Positions 18,586 to 27,760 of a stretch of DNA of 64,000 nucleotides are shown in pieces. The position numbers and the translations under genes were made by a program. The stretch covers positions 1-64,000 of the forward strand of contig JAFYZW010000057.1 of the NCBI GenBank assembly GCA_017548545.1. Direction: 5' to 3'. This DNA comes from Bacteroidales bacterium. Its GTDB lineage: Bacteria > Bacteroidota > Bacteroidia > Bacteroidales > UBA3663. The notes beneath the pieces are model-generated. The model was not told the origin of the DNA. It worked only from the letters and a program-made list of their open reading frames with translations, and did no database searches. Every line of letters starts with the position of its first letter. Positions within the stretch are counted from its first letter, which is position 1.

Positions 18586-21144
18586 ATGAAACATTTTTCA
18601 ATGCTTTTCGGATTGCTCATAGCAACTGCTGGCAATTCTTTAATGGCTCAAGAGGTCAACATCGATGTGGCGCAAAACCGTGCCCTTGATTTCTTGTCGA
18701 AACAAATTGTTGGTACTAAGCATGCCAAAGGGGCCAGTGATGCCTTGATGCCCACTCTCGCCTACACTTCGAAGAGTGAGGGCAGGACGTGTTTCTATGT
18801 CTTCAATGCCGGTGATGACGCAGGCTTCGTCATCGTGGGTGGCGATGAGGCTGCGCAAGAGATCTTGGGTTACTGCGACCATGGTACGTTCAACTACGAC
18901 ACGGCACCCGAGAACTTAAAGTGGTGGTTAAGCCAGTACACCGAGCAGATTTCCTATGCAGCGAAAGTCGGGGTAGCTGGTTCACGTAGAGCCAAGGCTG
19001 AAACGACTTCACGCGTAGCGATTGATCCTCTAATTAAGACTAAGTGGGATCAACGTAATCCTTACAATAGAAAAATTGTAGCAAGTGACAATACCACAGG
19101 ATTCGTTACTGGCTGTGTCGCTACGGCAATGGCTCAAGTGATGAATAAATGGAAATGTCCCACCTCACAAGGTCAAGGAAGTCATAGTTATACGTATGGG
19201 GGCCATACTTTCTCGGCGGATTTCAGCACGACAACCTACGACTGGAATAATATGTTGGATAAATATGAATATTCCGATAATGGAACCCCCAAATATTCAG
19301 ATGATCAAGCCAATGCAGTCGCCACTTTAATGTACCATGCTGGTGTTTCGGTTGATATGCAATATGGAACAAATGAGTCGGGGGCTAATTCCACTTTCAT
19401 TGGTTATGCACTTGCCACTTATTTCGGTTACGATAAAGCTGTGAGAAATGAATTCCGCGAGTATTACAACGATGAGGATTGGGAAGACCGCGTTTATCAA
19501 GAATTGCTTGAAGGACACCCCGTCCTATATAGTGGACAAGCCGAAAATGGTGGACACCAGTTCATTTGCGATGGTTACGACAAGTCGAGAGAAATGTTCA
19601 CTATCAACTGGGGTTGGAGTGGACTGGGAGATGGTAGCTATCTTCTGACCGGCGCAGGTGCTCTCCAACCTGATTTTAATGGCACTGGTGGTGGCGGAGA
19701 AGGCTCGGCTTACACGGGTGGACAGATGATTATAATCGGGGTGAAACCCGACGCTGGTGGTTCTGAGGATGCACATTTCGGTCAACTAGAATGTCCTAAT
19801 AATCTTTCTATGTATCTGAAGGTTGGAAACACAACTTATGAAGATAATTACAATTATGACCGCTCAGTTGGCAATATTATAGGTCATCTCTATTCTTCAC
19901 TTGTGAACCGCAGTTGTATTTCCACTAATTTTGATTATGGCGTAAAGGCTGTTAATACCAACGATGAAAATAAAATCTATTATTCGGTAAGTGCATCTAA
20001 TGTGAGCCTACAACGAAATAATTATTATATAGACAATCTTACTGATCAGAATCCAATTGCTTATGATTTGCCATTCAATCCATCAAATTGGGATGAAGGC
20101 ATCTACGAATTGCGACCCGTATGCCGCTTAGCAGGACAGACTGATGATGATTGGATTGAAGTGGACAAATTGCTTGACGAAACTTATCCCACTATCACAG
20201 TCACAGGTGAACCTTCGACTGCGGAAGTTATCCTTTTAGAAACACCTTATTTCAGCAACGATAATAATCCCTATGAGGATGACATGAAGTTGCATTTCAA
20301 GGTGAAGAATAACACAGACAGAGAATTAACGGTTTATTTTATATATAAAATTACAATTGGAACATCTATTTATTATAGAGGTGTTAGATATACTAATATG
20401 TCTGCTTCCGATGTTATAGATAGTTATTTGTCCTTGGATAATTTTATTGATCAACTTACTATTGATCAAAACTATACAATTGAGTTTTATTCTGATGAAA
20501 GTTTTAATGTCCCTTACAACTATCCTTCCATCAATTTCACCTATCGCGACAAACTCTCAGTTAATTATGGTGTGAGTCCCGCAAACTGGGGTACGCTGAT
20601 ACTTCCGTTCGATGCAGATCTGCCTGAAGACATGACAGTCTATAGTTGCGAGGATTACGATGAAAATGGTGTCTTGAAATTGGTCGAAGAAACCAACATC
20701 GAAAGGAATATACCTTATATTGTACAGGCTAATTATGGCACAGATTATTCTTTCTCCGGCCCAAAAGCTATCGATAGTGATAAACCTACATTTGCTACAG
20801 GTGTTCTTGTTGGCGCTGTGACCGATAATGTGCCTCTCGTTTCAGGTACAGATTATATATTACAGTACCAAAATGATGAGGCGGCATTCTATCAATACAT
20901 GGGTAATCCCTCTGGACGAAAGGCTGCACAGTTCCGTGCATTTTTGCGGTTGGATTCTTCTTCAGATGTCACAAGTTATGCTTTGCCTCGTGCCAACGAA
21001 GGGGAGGGCATCGAGTTCGTCAAAGACGAAGAACTACCCGCGGGTATCTACTCTATCGATGGCAACAGCTTGACTAAGTTCCAGAAGGGAATGAACGTGA
21101 TTATTTATGAGGATGGCACATCCCTTAAAGTATTCGTCAAATAA
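18586..21144 (+). CDS. C10-family cysteine protease (streptopain/interpain-like)
   Basis: 852 aa. Signal peptide 1-22; a Spi-type inhibitory propeptide (about 25-150, with AGDDAGFVIVGGDEAAQEILGY); a C10 catalytic domain with TGCVATAMAQVMNKW (nucleophile Cys177) and GGHQFICDGYD (catalytic His324), followed by INWGWSGLGDGSYL. About 470 residues of beta-rich C-terminal domains follow, ending in a short region with GIYSIDGNSL that resembles a sorting tail. The family is secreted, activated by propeptide cleavage, and includes streptopain and Prevotella interpain A. A 52-aa ORF starts 26 nt downstream and a convergent AraC-type regulator lies beyond its terminator. Confidence 0.93.
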   Translation: MKHFSMLFGLLIATAGNSLMAQEVNIDVAQNRALDFLSKQIVGTKHAKGASDALMPTLAYTSKSEGRTCFYVFNAGDDAGFVIVGGDEAAQEILGYCDHGTFNYDTAPENLKWWLSQYTEQISYAAKVGVAGSRRAKAETTSRVAIDPLIKTKWDQRNPYNRKIVASDNTTGFVTGCVATAMAQVMNKWKCPTSQGQGSHSYTYGGHTFSADFSTTTYDWNNMLDKYEYSDNGTPKYSDDQANAVATLMYHAGVSVDMQYGTNESGANSTFIGYALATYFGYDKAVRNEFREYYNDEDWEDRVYQELLEGHPVLYSGQAENGGHQFICDGYDKSREMFTINWGWSGLGDGSYLLTGAGALQPDFNGTGGGGEGSAYTGGQMIIIGVKPDAGGSEDAHFGQLECPNNLSMYLKVGNTTYEDNYNYDRSVGNIIGHLYSSLVNRSCISTNFDYGVKAVNTNDENKIYYSVSASNVSLQRNNYYIDNLTDQNPIAYDLPFNPSNWDEGIYELRPVCRLAGQTDDDWIEVDKLLDETYPTITVTGEPSTAEVILLETPYFSNDNNPYEDDMKLHFKVKNNTDRELTVYFIYKITIGTSIYYRGVRYTNMSASDVIDSYLSLDNFIDQLTIDQNYTIEFYSDESFNVPYNYPSINFTYRDKLSVNYGVSPANWGTLILPFDADLPEDMTVYSCEDYDENGVLKLVEETNIERNIPYIVQANYGTDYSFSGPKAIDSDKPTFATGVLVGAVTDNVPLVSGTDYILQYQNDEAAFYQYMGNPSGRKAAQFRAFLRLDSSSDVTSYALPRANEGEGIEFVKDEELPAGIYSIDGNSLTKFQKGMNVIIYEDGTSLKVFVK

Positions 21145-21170
21145 TTATTCACTTTGAAAAGATACACGTT

Positions 21171-21329
21171 ATGAAAAAGATATATTATACCCCGCTGTTT
21201 AGCGTCAATCGTTTTGAATCCATCGAGATTATTTCCACTTCGGGCAACCCCAAGATAACGAATACCCCAGCTGATGATGGCGTGCAATACGGCAAACATC
21301 GCAACGGGATTTGGGATGAAGACGAATAA
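21171..21329 (+). CDS. 52-aa peptide downstream of the C10 protease
   Basis: Starts MKKIYYTPLFSVNRFE, continues through IISTSGNPKITNTPADDG and ends GIWDEDE. There is no signal peptide or membrane helix; the C-terminus is acidic. It lies 26 nt after the protease stop and 6 nt before a terminator, so it is very probably the second gene of a two-gene operon. I know similar short MKK-Y-xP peptides in Prevotella next to large secreted proteins, but no function. An inhibitor or substrate of the protease would be a guess; there is no staphostatin-like motif that I can name. Confidence 0.65.
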   Translation: MKKIYYTPLFSVNRFESIEIISTSGNPKITNTPADDGVQYGKHRNGIWDEDE

Positions 21330-21335
21330 CATAAG

Positions 21336-21372
21336 ACAAGCCTTGGCCAGAATTGACCAAGGCTTGTTTATT
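21336..21372. terminator. terminator of the protease-peptide operon
   Basis: ACAAGCCTTGG (21336-21346) pairs with CCAAGGCTTGT (21357-21367), followed by a short T-rich stretch. It lies between convergent genes. Confidence 0.75.
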
Positions 21373-21415
21373 GGTAACTATTTGCTGTTGGCTCGAATGG
21401 AACAAAAGGAAACCT

Positions 21416-21775
21416 TTATTGTTCGTTTGAACTTATTGTACCATTCTGCATCTTTTTCATATATGCACGAGGGGAATCACCCTTGACTTCACGGAACTTA
21501 CGGAAGAACGACTTTTCGGAAAGGAATCCGGATTCGTTGGCCACATTCTCAAGCGACATCAGCGGATGTTCCTTCATCAATGCGATGGCGTAATCGATGC
21601 GCTTGCGGTTAATGTAACTAGTGAACGAGAAGCCGTACATGGTATTGATCGCTCTCGAAACGTAGAGGCGATTGGTTGCGAGTTCTTTGGCCACATCCCG
21701 GATGGTCAGCTCAGGGTTCCTGAATAATCGTCCATCATTCATGATGTCTTCGATTCGTTGTATCAAGTCATCCAT
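21416..21775 (-). CDS. stand-alone AraC-family DNA-binding domain
   Basis: 119 aa that are almost entirely the AraC double helix-turn-helix: ELTIRDVAKELATNRLYVSRAIN (first HTH) and SLENVANESGFLSEKSFFRKFREVKGDSPRAY (second HTH). There is no sensor domain, so it needs another partner or acts constitutively. AraC domains of this type usually sit at the end of HTCS proteins; here it is a separate short gene. It faces the C10 protease operon, making that a possible target (inference). The promoter box is at 21844-21851. Confidence 0.85.
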   Translation of the reverse strand: MDDLIQRIEDIMNDGRLFRNPELTIRDVAKELATNRLYVSRAINTMYGFSFTSYINRKRIDYAIALMKEHPLMSLENVANESGFLSEKSFFRKFREVKGDSPRAYMKKMQNGTISSNEQ

Positions 21776-21843
21776 AGTAATAAGAGAATCTATGAGATTG
21801 AGAAGAGGTTTTAGTTATTGTATCTACATAAATATTGTGGTTG

Positions 21844-21851
21844 CAAAAATA
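21844..21851 (-). promoter_or_regulatory. -7 box of the AraC-type gene
   Basis: TATTTTTG on the minus strand, about 70 nt upstream of the ATG at 21775, giving a fairly long leader. Confidence 0.5.
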
Positions 21852-22095
21852 TCCTTTATTTGTGTAATTACCAAATCCAAACAGCAATATTTTTCAATCT
21901 TAACACTAATTAACAAATGGGGGGGGTAAAATTGGGGTTTGGAAGGTGTAGAATAGAGGTTAAGTGCTTTTAGAATGAGGTTAAAAGCGTGTTATACTTT
22001 GCAATGAGCAGCTATAGGTATTGTTAATTCGCTCTAATTTTTTCCATAAAAGAAAGATTTCAGACGAAAAAATTTGGAATATGAACTTTTTTCAT
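21852..22095. other. divergent intergenic region with a G8 tract
   Basis: AT-rich DNA between the AraC-type promoter and the GH3 promoter, with a run of eight G at 21919-21926. I see no ORF or strong hairpin. Confidence 0.4.
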
Positions 22096-22103
22096 TAACT
22101 TTG
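22096..22103 (+). promoter_or_regulatory. -7 box of the GH3 operon
   Basis: TAACTTTG, an exact TAnnTTTG match, 45 nt before the chosen ATG at 22149. The longer in-frame start at 22074 lies upstream of this box and is therefore unlikely. Confidence 0.6.
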
Positions 22104-22148
22104 CCGCGTACATTTATTAATTATATTGCAATACTAAAACTAACACAA

Positions 22149-24629
22149 ATGAAGAAGACAATCCTTTTTGCCGTTGGCTGTTTGCTGTTGGCTACCGGCT
22201 GTGAGAAACAAAAACAGACGATTCCCGCCATTCCAAGAGATGCAGAACTGGAAGCAAAGATTGAGAAGAAACTGGCCGCCATGACGCTCGATGAGAAGAT
22301 TGGTCAGATGCTCGAACTCAACCTTGATGTGCTGGGCGGCATGCGTTTTGAGAATGCGAAGGTCGATCGCGAGAAGCTTCGTCGCACGTTGTTGCAGTTC
22401 GGACAGGACGCCAAGGCTGTCGATGAGATGGTCAAACTTAGTGACGAAGAGATCATGCAGCGATTGGGCGGCTATGGCATCGACATTTACACGCACGACA
22501 CCAAGCGCTCGTGGGAACTCAATGAGACCGTGCTCGACACCACCATCAGCAAGTGGAAGGTTGGTTCGGTGCTCAATGCTCCAGGCAAGGCAGGTACCAT
22601 TGAGCAATGGCAGCGCTGGATTCCACAGATTCAGGAGAAGTCGATGGAGTACCTCGGCATCCCCGATATCTACGGTCTCGACAACAACCACGGCGTGACC
22701 TACGTACAGGGCGGTACCCTCTTCCCACAACCTATAAACCTTGGTGCCTCGTTCAATATCGCCTTGGCTAAGGAAATGGCCGAAATAACTGCCTACGAGA
22801 GCCGTGCAGCCAATTGTCCCTGGGTGTATAATCCGGTGCTTGACCTTGGTCGTGACCCCCGCTGGTCGCGTATCTGGGAAAGCTTTGGCGAGGATGCCAT
22901 CGTCAATTCGCGCATGGTTGAAGCCGAGATTGCCGGCTATCAAGGCGACGACCCCAATCACCTCGGCAAGTACCATGTGGCAACGAGCGTGAAGCATTAC
23001 TTCGCTTATGGAGCTCCCTTCACCGGCAAGGACCGCACACCGGCATACCTCTCCCCTGCTATGCTGCGCGAGAAGTATTTCGAACCCTTCAAGAATGCCA
23101 TCAAGGCAGGTGCATTAACCATCATGGTGAACTCGGCATCTATCAATGGCGTGCCCGTTCATGCCAGCTACAAGTACCTTACCCAATGGTTGAAGGAAGA
23201 CCTGCAATGGGATGGCATGATTGTTACCGACTGGGCCGACATCAACAACCTCTATCAGCGCGAGAAGGTCGCCACCGACAAGAAGGATGCCATCCGTATC
23301 GCCATCAATGCCGGTGTCGATATGAGCATGGACCCCTATAGCGTGGAGTTCTGCGTCCTGCTCAAGGAACTGGTTGAAGAAGGCAAGGTGCCCATGTCGC
23401 GTATCGACGATGCTGCCCGTCGCGTGCTTCGCGTGAAGTATCGCTTGGGTCTGTTCGAGAATCCCAACACCGGAGGCGAAGGCTATGAGAAGTTCGGCTG
23501 TGACGAGTTTGCAGCTGCGGCTTTGCGTTCGGCTGAAGAAGGTGAAATTCTGCTCAAGAACGAAGACGGTATCCTTCCGCTCAAGAAGGGTGTGCGTATT
23601 CTGCTCACTGGTCCCAATGCCAACCAGATGCGTTGCCTCAATGGCGGATGGAGCTATACCTGGCAGGGTTCGAACATCGAGGAAATGGCCGAGAAGTACA
23701 ACACCATCTACGAGGCATTCTGCAACAAGTTCGGTGCAAAGAACGTCATCCTTGAGAAGGGTGTCGAATACAACGAGGCTGGTGCCTACTATGACGAACT
23801 TCCACCACGCATCGAGAAGGCTGTAGCTGCTGCACGTGGCGTTGATGTCATCGTGGCTTGCATCGGCGAGAATAGTTATTGCGAGACTCCTGGTAACCTC
23901 ACCGACCTTTGGCTGAGCGAGAACCAGCGCAACCTAGTGAAGGCTTTGGCTAAGACTGGTAAGCCGATCATCCTTGTACTGAACGAAGGCCGTCCACGCC
24001 TGATTGCCGACATCGAGCCTTTGGCAAAGGGCGTCATCGACATTCTGCTCCCAGGTAACTATGGTGCCGATGCCCTTGCTAACCTGATGGCTGGCGATGC
24101 CAACTTCTCGGCTAAGCTGCCATACACCTATCCACGTGAAATCAATTCGCTGGCCAACTATGACTACAAGGTGAGCGAAGAGGTGGGAACCATGGCTGGT
24201 GCCTACAACTATGATGCGAAGGTTTCGCTGCAATGGCCATTCGGTTATGGTTTGAGTTACACCACGTTCGAGTACAGCAACCTGAAGGTGGATAAGACGG
24301 ACTTCAACGAGAATGATGTGCTGACTGTCACTGTCGATGTGAAGAACACCGGTTCGGTGGCCGGCAAGGAGCCAGTCCTCCTCTACTCGAGCGATGTGGT
24401 AGCAAGCATTGTGCCCGACAATCGTCGTCTGCGTTGCTTCGACAAGGTGGACCTGACGCCTGGTGAGACCAAGACTGTCACCTTCAAGCTCCCCGCCAAG
24501 GACCTCGCTTTCGTCAACGAAGATGGCAAGTGGACACTCGAAGCTGGTGAGTTTATCCTCAAGGTGGGCATGCAGACCCAAAGCGTCAACTGCACTTCCA
24601 CCAAGATTTGGGACGAACCGAACATTTAA
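22149..24629 (+). CDS. glycoside hydrolase family 3 lipoprotein (beta-glucosidase/beta-xylosidase type)
   Basis: 826 aa from the ATG at 22149, giving a lipoprotein signal [20 protein letters not shown]3 N-terminal barrel with [20 protein letters not shown], the substrate-binding KHYFAYGAP, and [10 protein letters not shown] with the expected nucleophile Asp361. The C-terminal alpha/beta sandwich ([45 protein letters not shown]) and a fibronectin III-like domain (about 735-820) complete the usual three-domain layout. It removes terminal beta-linked sugars from oligosaccharides, probably in the periplasm. The next gene follows after an 80-nt gap containing a 9-nt tandem repeat. Confidence 0.93.
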   Translation: MKKTILFAVGCLLLATGCEKQKQTIPAIPRDAELEAKIEKKLAAMTLDEKIGQMLELNLDVLGGMRFENAKVDREKLRRTLLQFGQDAKAVDEMVKLSDEEIMQRLGGYGIDIYTHDTKRSWELNETVLDTTISKWKVGSVLNAPGKAGTIEQWQRWIPQIQEKSMEYLGIPDIYGLDNNHGVTYVQGGTLFPQPINLGASFNIALAKEMAEITAYESRAANCPWVYNPVLDLGRDPRWSRIWESFGEDAIVNSRMVEAEIAGYQGDDPNHLGKYHVATSVKHYFAYGAPFTGKDRTPAYLSPAMLREKYFEPFKNAIKAGALTIMVNSASINGVPVHASYKYLTQWLKEDLQWDGMIVTDWADINNLYQREKVATDKKDAIRIAINAGVDMSMDPYSVEFCVLLKELVEEGKVPMSRIDDAARRVLRVKYRLGLFENPNTGGEGYEKFGCDEFAAAALRSAEEGEILLKNEDGILPLKKGVRILLTGPNANQMRCLNGGWSYTWQGSNIEEMAEKYNTIYEAFCNKFGAKNVILEKGVEYNEAGAYYDELPPRIEKAVAAARGVDVIVACIGENSYCETPGNLTDLWLSENQRNLVKALAKTGKPIILVLNEGRPRLIADIEPLAKGVIDILLPGNYGADALANLMAGDANFSAKLPYTYPREINSLANYDYKVSEEVGTMAGAYNYDAKVSLQWPFGYGLSYTTFEYSNLKVDKTDFNENDVLTVTVDVKNTGSVAGKEPVLLYSSDVVASIVPDNRRLRCFDKVDLTPGETKTVTFKLPAKDLAFVNEDGKWTLEAGEFILKVGMQTQSVNCTSTKIWDEPNI

Positions 24630-24648
24630 GTTAAGAATTATCTAAGTT

Positions 24649-24693
24649 ATCGGAGTATTCCGAGTAATCTGTATACTCTGAGTACTCCGATAA
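24649..24693 (+). repeat. five-unit 9-nt tandem repeat in a gene leader
   Basis: Five consecutive 9-nt units with consensus NTCNGAGTA; unit 1 is ATCGGAGTA, unit 2 TTCCGAGTA, unit 4 CTCTGAGTA. Units 1-2 can pair with units 4-5. It ends 16 nt before the ATG at 24710, exactly as in the related repeat at 52559-52603. Confidence 0.75.
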
Positions 24694-24709
24694 TACTATT
24701 TATTTATCA

Positions 24710-25354
24710 ATGAAAAGGAATCTAATTCTCGTCCTGTTGGGACTCGTTTCCCTCACGCTTATGGTGATGTGTATCACCTTAGTATCTGTCAATAAAACGG
24801 GAAGAGCCAATGATGGTAACACCTCGAGGCTTTCGGCGTCTTCCAATAACCTGCAGCCCTTCGACGTGATGGAGGACTTCGAGTGCAATCCGTTCAAGAT
24901 TTTCGGCAATCAGTTGTTGCTTTGTGCAGGCGATTCGAACAAGAGCAATGCGATGACCATCGGTTGGGGTGCCATAGGCAACATCTGGGGAATGCAACGC
25001 CCTGTGGTGACGGTTTATGTGGCACCTGGTCGCTATACTTGGGAATTTATGGAGAACTATCGTTATTTCACTGTGATGCACTTTCCCGATATGAAAGTCT
25101 ATGACTATATGGGACGCAATAGTGGACGCGATGGCGACAAGGCCGCTGCGCTCGGCTTGCATGTGGCATATACGAAAAACGGTACTCCTTATTACGAGGA
25201 GGCAGATATGGTGCTGGAGTGCGCCATCATGTATGGAGGCCAGTTCCAGCCAAGTCTTTTCCGAAACGATGTGCCTCGCGAGATGTATGCCAACTTCTCT
25301 GCAGGCGTTCATTATCAGTATATCGGCGATGTGGTCGGCGCTTGGAAGAAGTAA
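24710..25354 (+). CDS. membrane-anchored flavin-reductase-like protein
   Basis: 214 aa. A single N-terminal membrane helix (about 4-27) is followed by a split-barrel flavin reductase-like domain from about residue 45: FDVMEDFECNPFKIFG, NAMTIGWGAIGNIWGMQRPVVTVYV (the usual FMN-binding core pattern) and FTVMHFP. Soluble members bind FMN and reduce flavins; here the anchor would place the domain outside the cytoplasm, which is less common. It lies between GH3 and PL1 genes, but no sugar role is implied. The leader carries the 9-nt repeat. A pyridoxamine-oxidase-like role cannot be excluded. Confidence 0.75.
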   Translation: MKRNLILVLLGLVSLTLMVMCITLVSVNKTGRANDGNTSRLSASSNNLQPFDVMEDFECNPFKIFGNQLLLCAGDSNKSNAMTIGWGAIGNIWGMQRPVVTVYVAPGRYTWEFMENYRYFTVMHFPDMKVYDYMGRNSGRDGDKAAALGLHVAYTKNGTPYYEEADMVLECAIMYGGQFQPSLFRNDVPREMYANFSAGVHYQYIGDVVGAWKK

Positions 25355-25365
25355 AACCATAATAT

Positions 25366-25401
25366 GACTATTGTAACTATATTAATTATTGTGACTATAT
25401 T
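25366..25401 (+). repeat. 18-nt duplicated leader repeat (9-nt half-units)
   Basis: Two 18-nt copies, each of two 9-nt halves: GACTATTGT then AACTATATT, and AATTATTGT then GACTATATT. It fills the gap between the flavin-reductase-like stop and the PL1 start, ending 19 nt before the ATG. Confidence 0.65.
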
Positions 25402-25420
25402 GGCTTTTAAGATGAATTAA

Positions 25421-27757
25421 ATGAATAAAAAACTAATCATTCTTATTGCGCTTTGCCTTTTTGCGTCAGCTCAAGCTAGAGTTGATATTCAGCAAGTGGA
25501 AGGCTGGTTCGAATCGGGCTATGTGACATGGACGGGACCGACTGATGCAGTGAACTACGAAGTTTATGTAAAGGCTAAGGCTGCAGACGACTGGACACAG
25601 CTCGATAAGGAGCTTGTGCGCCAATATCCTTCCTACTATCGTGCCGATGCCGTGGGGCTGGCCGAGGGAGAGTATCAGTTCATGATAGTTCCTGTTGGAG
25701 CGATGAGCGATAAGACCAGTGAGGTTACCGAATCCTTTGTGGTGGCAGCTCACGATCGTTCAGGCTTTGCGCATGTGGGTATGGACGAAGGCATTGGTGC
25801 ATACAAGAACGATGGCACATTGAAGGATGGCGCCAAGGTGATCTATGTCTGGGCAGACAATGCGAAGACGGTGAGCACCGATGTGAAGACCTCGTCGTCG
25901 AAATACACTACGGCCAAGGGCCTGCAGGACATCATCTACTATTATCAGAAAGGCTACGAGACTACGCCTCTTGCCATCCGTGTGATTGGAACCATCAAGG
26001 CTGATGATATGGATCGCTTCGACTCAACGGGTGAAGGTCTGCAAGTGAAGGGCAAGAATGAATACAGCGATATGCCAATTACCATTGAGGGCGTTGGCGA
26101 CGATGCTGCGTTTCATGGCTTCGGTATGCTGGTACGCAACTGTCGTGGTACGGAGGTTCGAAACCTCGGCATCATGTGGTGCATGGACGATGCCATCTCG
26201 CTCGACACGGGCAATTCCAACATTTGGATACACAACAACGACTTTTTCTACGGCAAGCCGGGCAGCGATGCTGATCAGGCAAAAGGTGATGGTACCGTGG
26301 ATATCAAGGGTCAGTCGAAGAATATCACCGTCTCCTACAATCATTTCTTCGATACCGGCAAGTCGAGCCTCGGCGGCATGAAGAGCGAAACGACGGCCTG
26401 CTGGCATACCTATCACCACAATTGGTTCGATCACAGCGACTCGCGTCATCCACGCATTCGCACGATGTTCTTCCATATCTATAACAACTATTTCGATGGC
26501 GTGTCGAAGTACGGCGTGGGTATGACGATGGGCGGTTCAGCCTTTGTCGAAAACAACTATTTCCGCAATTGCAAGTACCCGATGCTCATTTCGAAGCAGG
26601 GAACAGATGCTGAAGGAAGTGGCACTTTTTCGGGCGAGAATGGTGGCGTGATCAAGGCCTTCAACAACGAGATCGTCAATCCCCGAAAAGTCCAGTATTA
26701 CGATGGTAGTCAAACCAATGGACGCTGGGATGCCGTGCTCGTTGCCAATCGCTCAGACGAAGTGACTGCCAATGCCTATACAGGAGGTTCCTCCTATAAT
26801 AATGAGGCTGATGCGGCAGCTCGGACATCGTATATCGAAAACAAGATGGATACTCCTGCTGATGTCCCCGCAATTGTGCGTGGAAAGCTTGGTGCAGGTC
26901 GTATGAATCATGGAGACTTCAAGTGGACCTTCAACAACTCGAAGCAGGACGAGAACTACGATATTATCGCAGAACTTAAGACGGCTTTACTTAATTACAA
27001 GAGCACGTTGGTTGGCTTTGCCGATGGCACTCCTATTCGCAATGGTGGAGCAGCAGAATACGTCAATGGTGGCGATGGCGTAGGCATGGATCAAGCCGAT
27101 AATGATGCATACGTTCCCTCATGGGCAGGAGGTGGAGGCACTACCCCACCCGTCGATAGTGAAGCTTATATCGCCAGCGACAAAGGAGACGGCACTTACG
27201 ATTACTTCTGGTTCAATGCCGACAATGAAGAGACTGTAAATGCTTACTTGTCGTCGGGAATTATCATGTTGGATGCCGACAGCAAGTTCCAAACCACTTC
27301 GAACGTAGCAGGTAGTGACGGCACGGTCTATTCCGATAAGGTGGGTTCCATTCAACTTGCCAAGGGCACAGGCACGATGAACGTCTATTGTCCCGATGGC
27401 ATCACGTCGGTCGATTATTACCTGGCGCGTACAGGTTCGTTCAAGGGCAAGTTGCTCGTAAGTGACGATGGCACTAACTTCACGGAGTTTACCGAATACA
27501 GCGGCAGCAAGGGCGTATTGCAGTTCAGCATCACGTTCGATACGCCTTCAAAGTATGTTCAACTTACCAACACGGCTACGGGCTCCCTACATGTGCAAGG
27601 GATCATCGTCATGCGCGTGAAGGGCGACGATGCGATACAAAAGGTTCATGTTGACTCCTCCCCCGATGGCATTGCTTATGATCTGATGGGAAGGAGGGTT
27701 CGTCCTGAGCAGCGCGGAGTGCACGTTAGCAACGGGCGCTTGTTACTCGTGAAGTGA
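25421..27757 (+). CDS. secreted polysaccharide lyase family 1 (pectate lyase type)
   Basis: 778 aa. Signal peptide 1-19; an Fn3-like domain (about 20-110); a PL1 right-handed beta-helix (about 115-450) with MWCMDDAISLDTGNSNIWI, KGDGTVDIKGQSKNITVSYN, and THHNW-type YHHNWFDHSDSRHPRIR containing the usual catalytic Arg region (near 347). A serine/glycine linker precedes a second beta domain (about 580-735). The tail (SPDGIAYDLMGRRVRPEQRGVHVSNGRLLLVK) matches T9SS type A sorting signals, indicating surface export. It cleaves de-esterified pectin by beta-elimination. Its stop lies 3 nt from the end of the convergent membrane protein gene. Confidence 0.9.
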   Translation: MNKKLIILIALCLFASAQARVDIQQVEGWFESGYVTWTGPTDAVNYEVYVKAKAADDWTQLDKELVRQYPSYYRADAVGLAEGEYQFMIVPVGAMSDKTSEVTESFVVAAHDRSGFAHVGMDEGIGAYKNDGTLKDGAKVIYVWADNAKTVSTDVKTSSSKYTTAKGLQDIIYYYQKGYETTPLAIRVIGTIKADDMDRFDSTGEGLQVKGKNEYSDMPITIEGVGDDAAFHGFGMLVRNCRGTEVRNLGIMWCMDDAISLDTGNSNIWIHNNDFFYGKPGSDADQAKGDGTVDIKGQSKNITVSYNHFFDTGKSSLGGMKSETTACWHTYHHNWFDHSDSRHPRIRTMFFHIYNNYFDGVSKYGVGMTMGGSAFVENNYFRNCKYPMLISKQGTDAEGSGTFSGENGGVIKAFNNEIVNPRKVQYYDGSQTNGRWDAVLVANRSDEVTANAYTGGSSYNNEADAAARTSYIENKMDTPADVPAIVRGKLGAGRMNHGDFKWTFNNSKQDENYDIIAELKTALLNYKSTLVGFADGTPIRNGGAAEYVNGGDGVGMDQADNDAYVPSWAGGGGTTPPVDSEAYIASDKGDGTYDYFWFNADNEETVNAYLSSGIIMLDADSKFQTTSNVAGSDGTVYSDKVGSIQLAKGTGTMNVYCPDGITSVDYYLARTGSFKGKLLVSDDGTNFTEFTEYSGSKGVLQFSITFDTPSKYVQLTNTATGSLHVQGIIVMRVKGDDAIQKVHVDSSPDGIAYDLMGRRVRPEQRGVHVSNGRLLLVK

Positions 27758-27760
27758 TGT

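Noticed and set aside
21919..21926. Run of eight G as a phase-variation tract
   Set aside because: It lies far from either start codon and outside the two promoters, so slippage would have no clear effect; kept only as a note in the intergenic entry.
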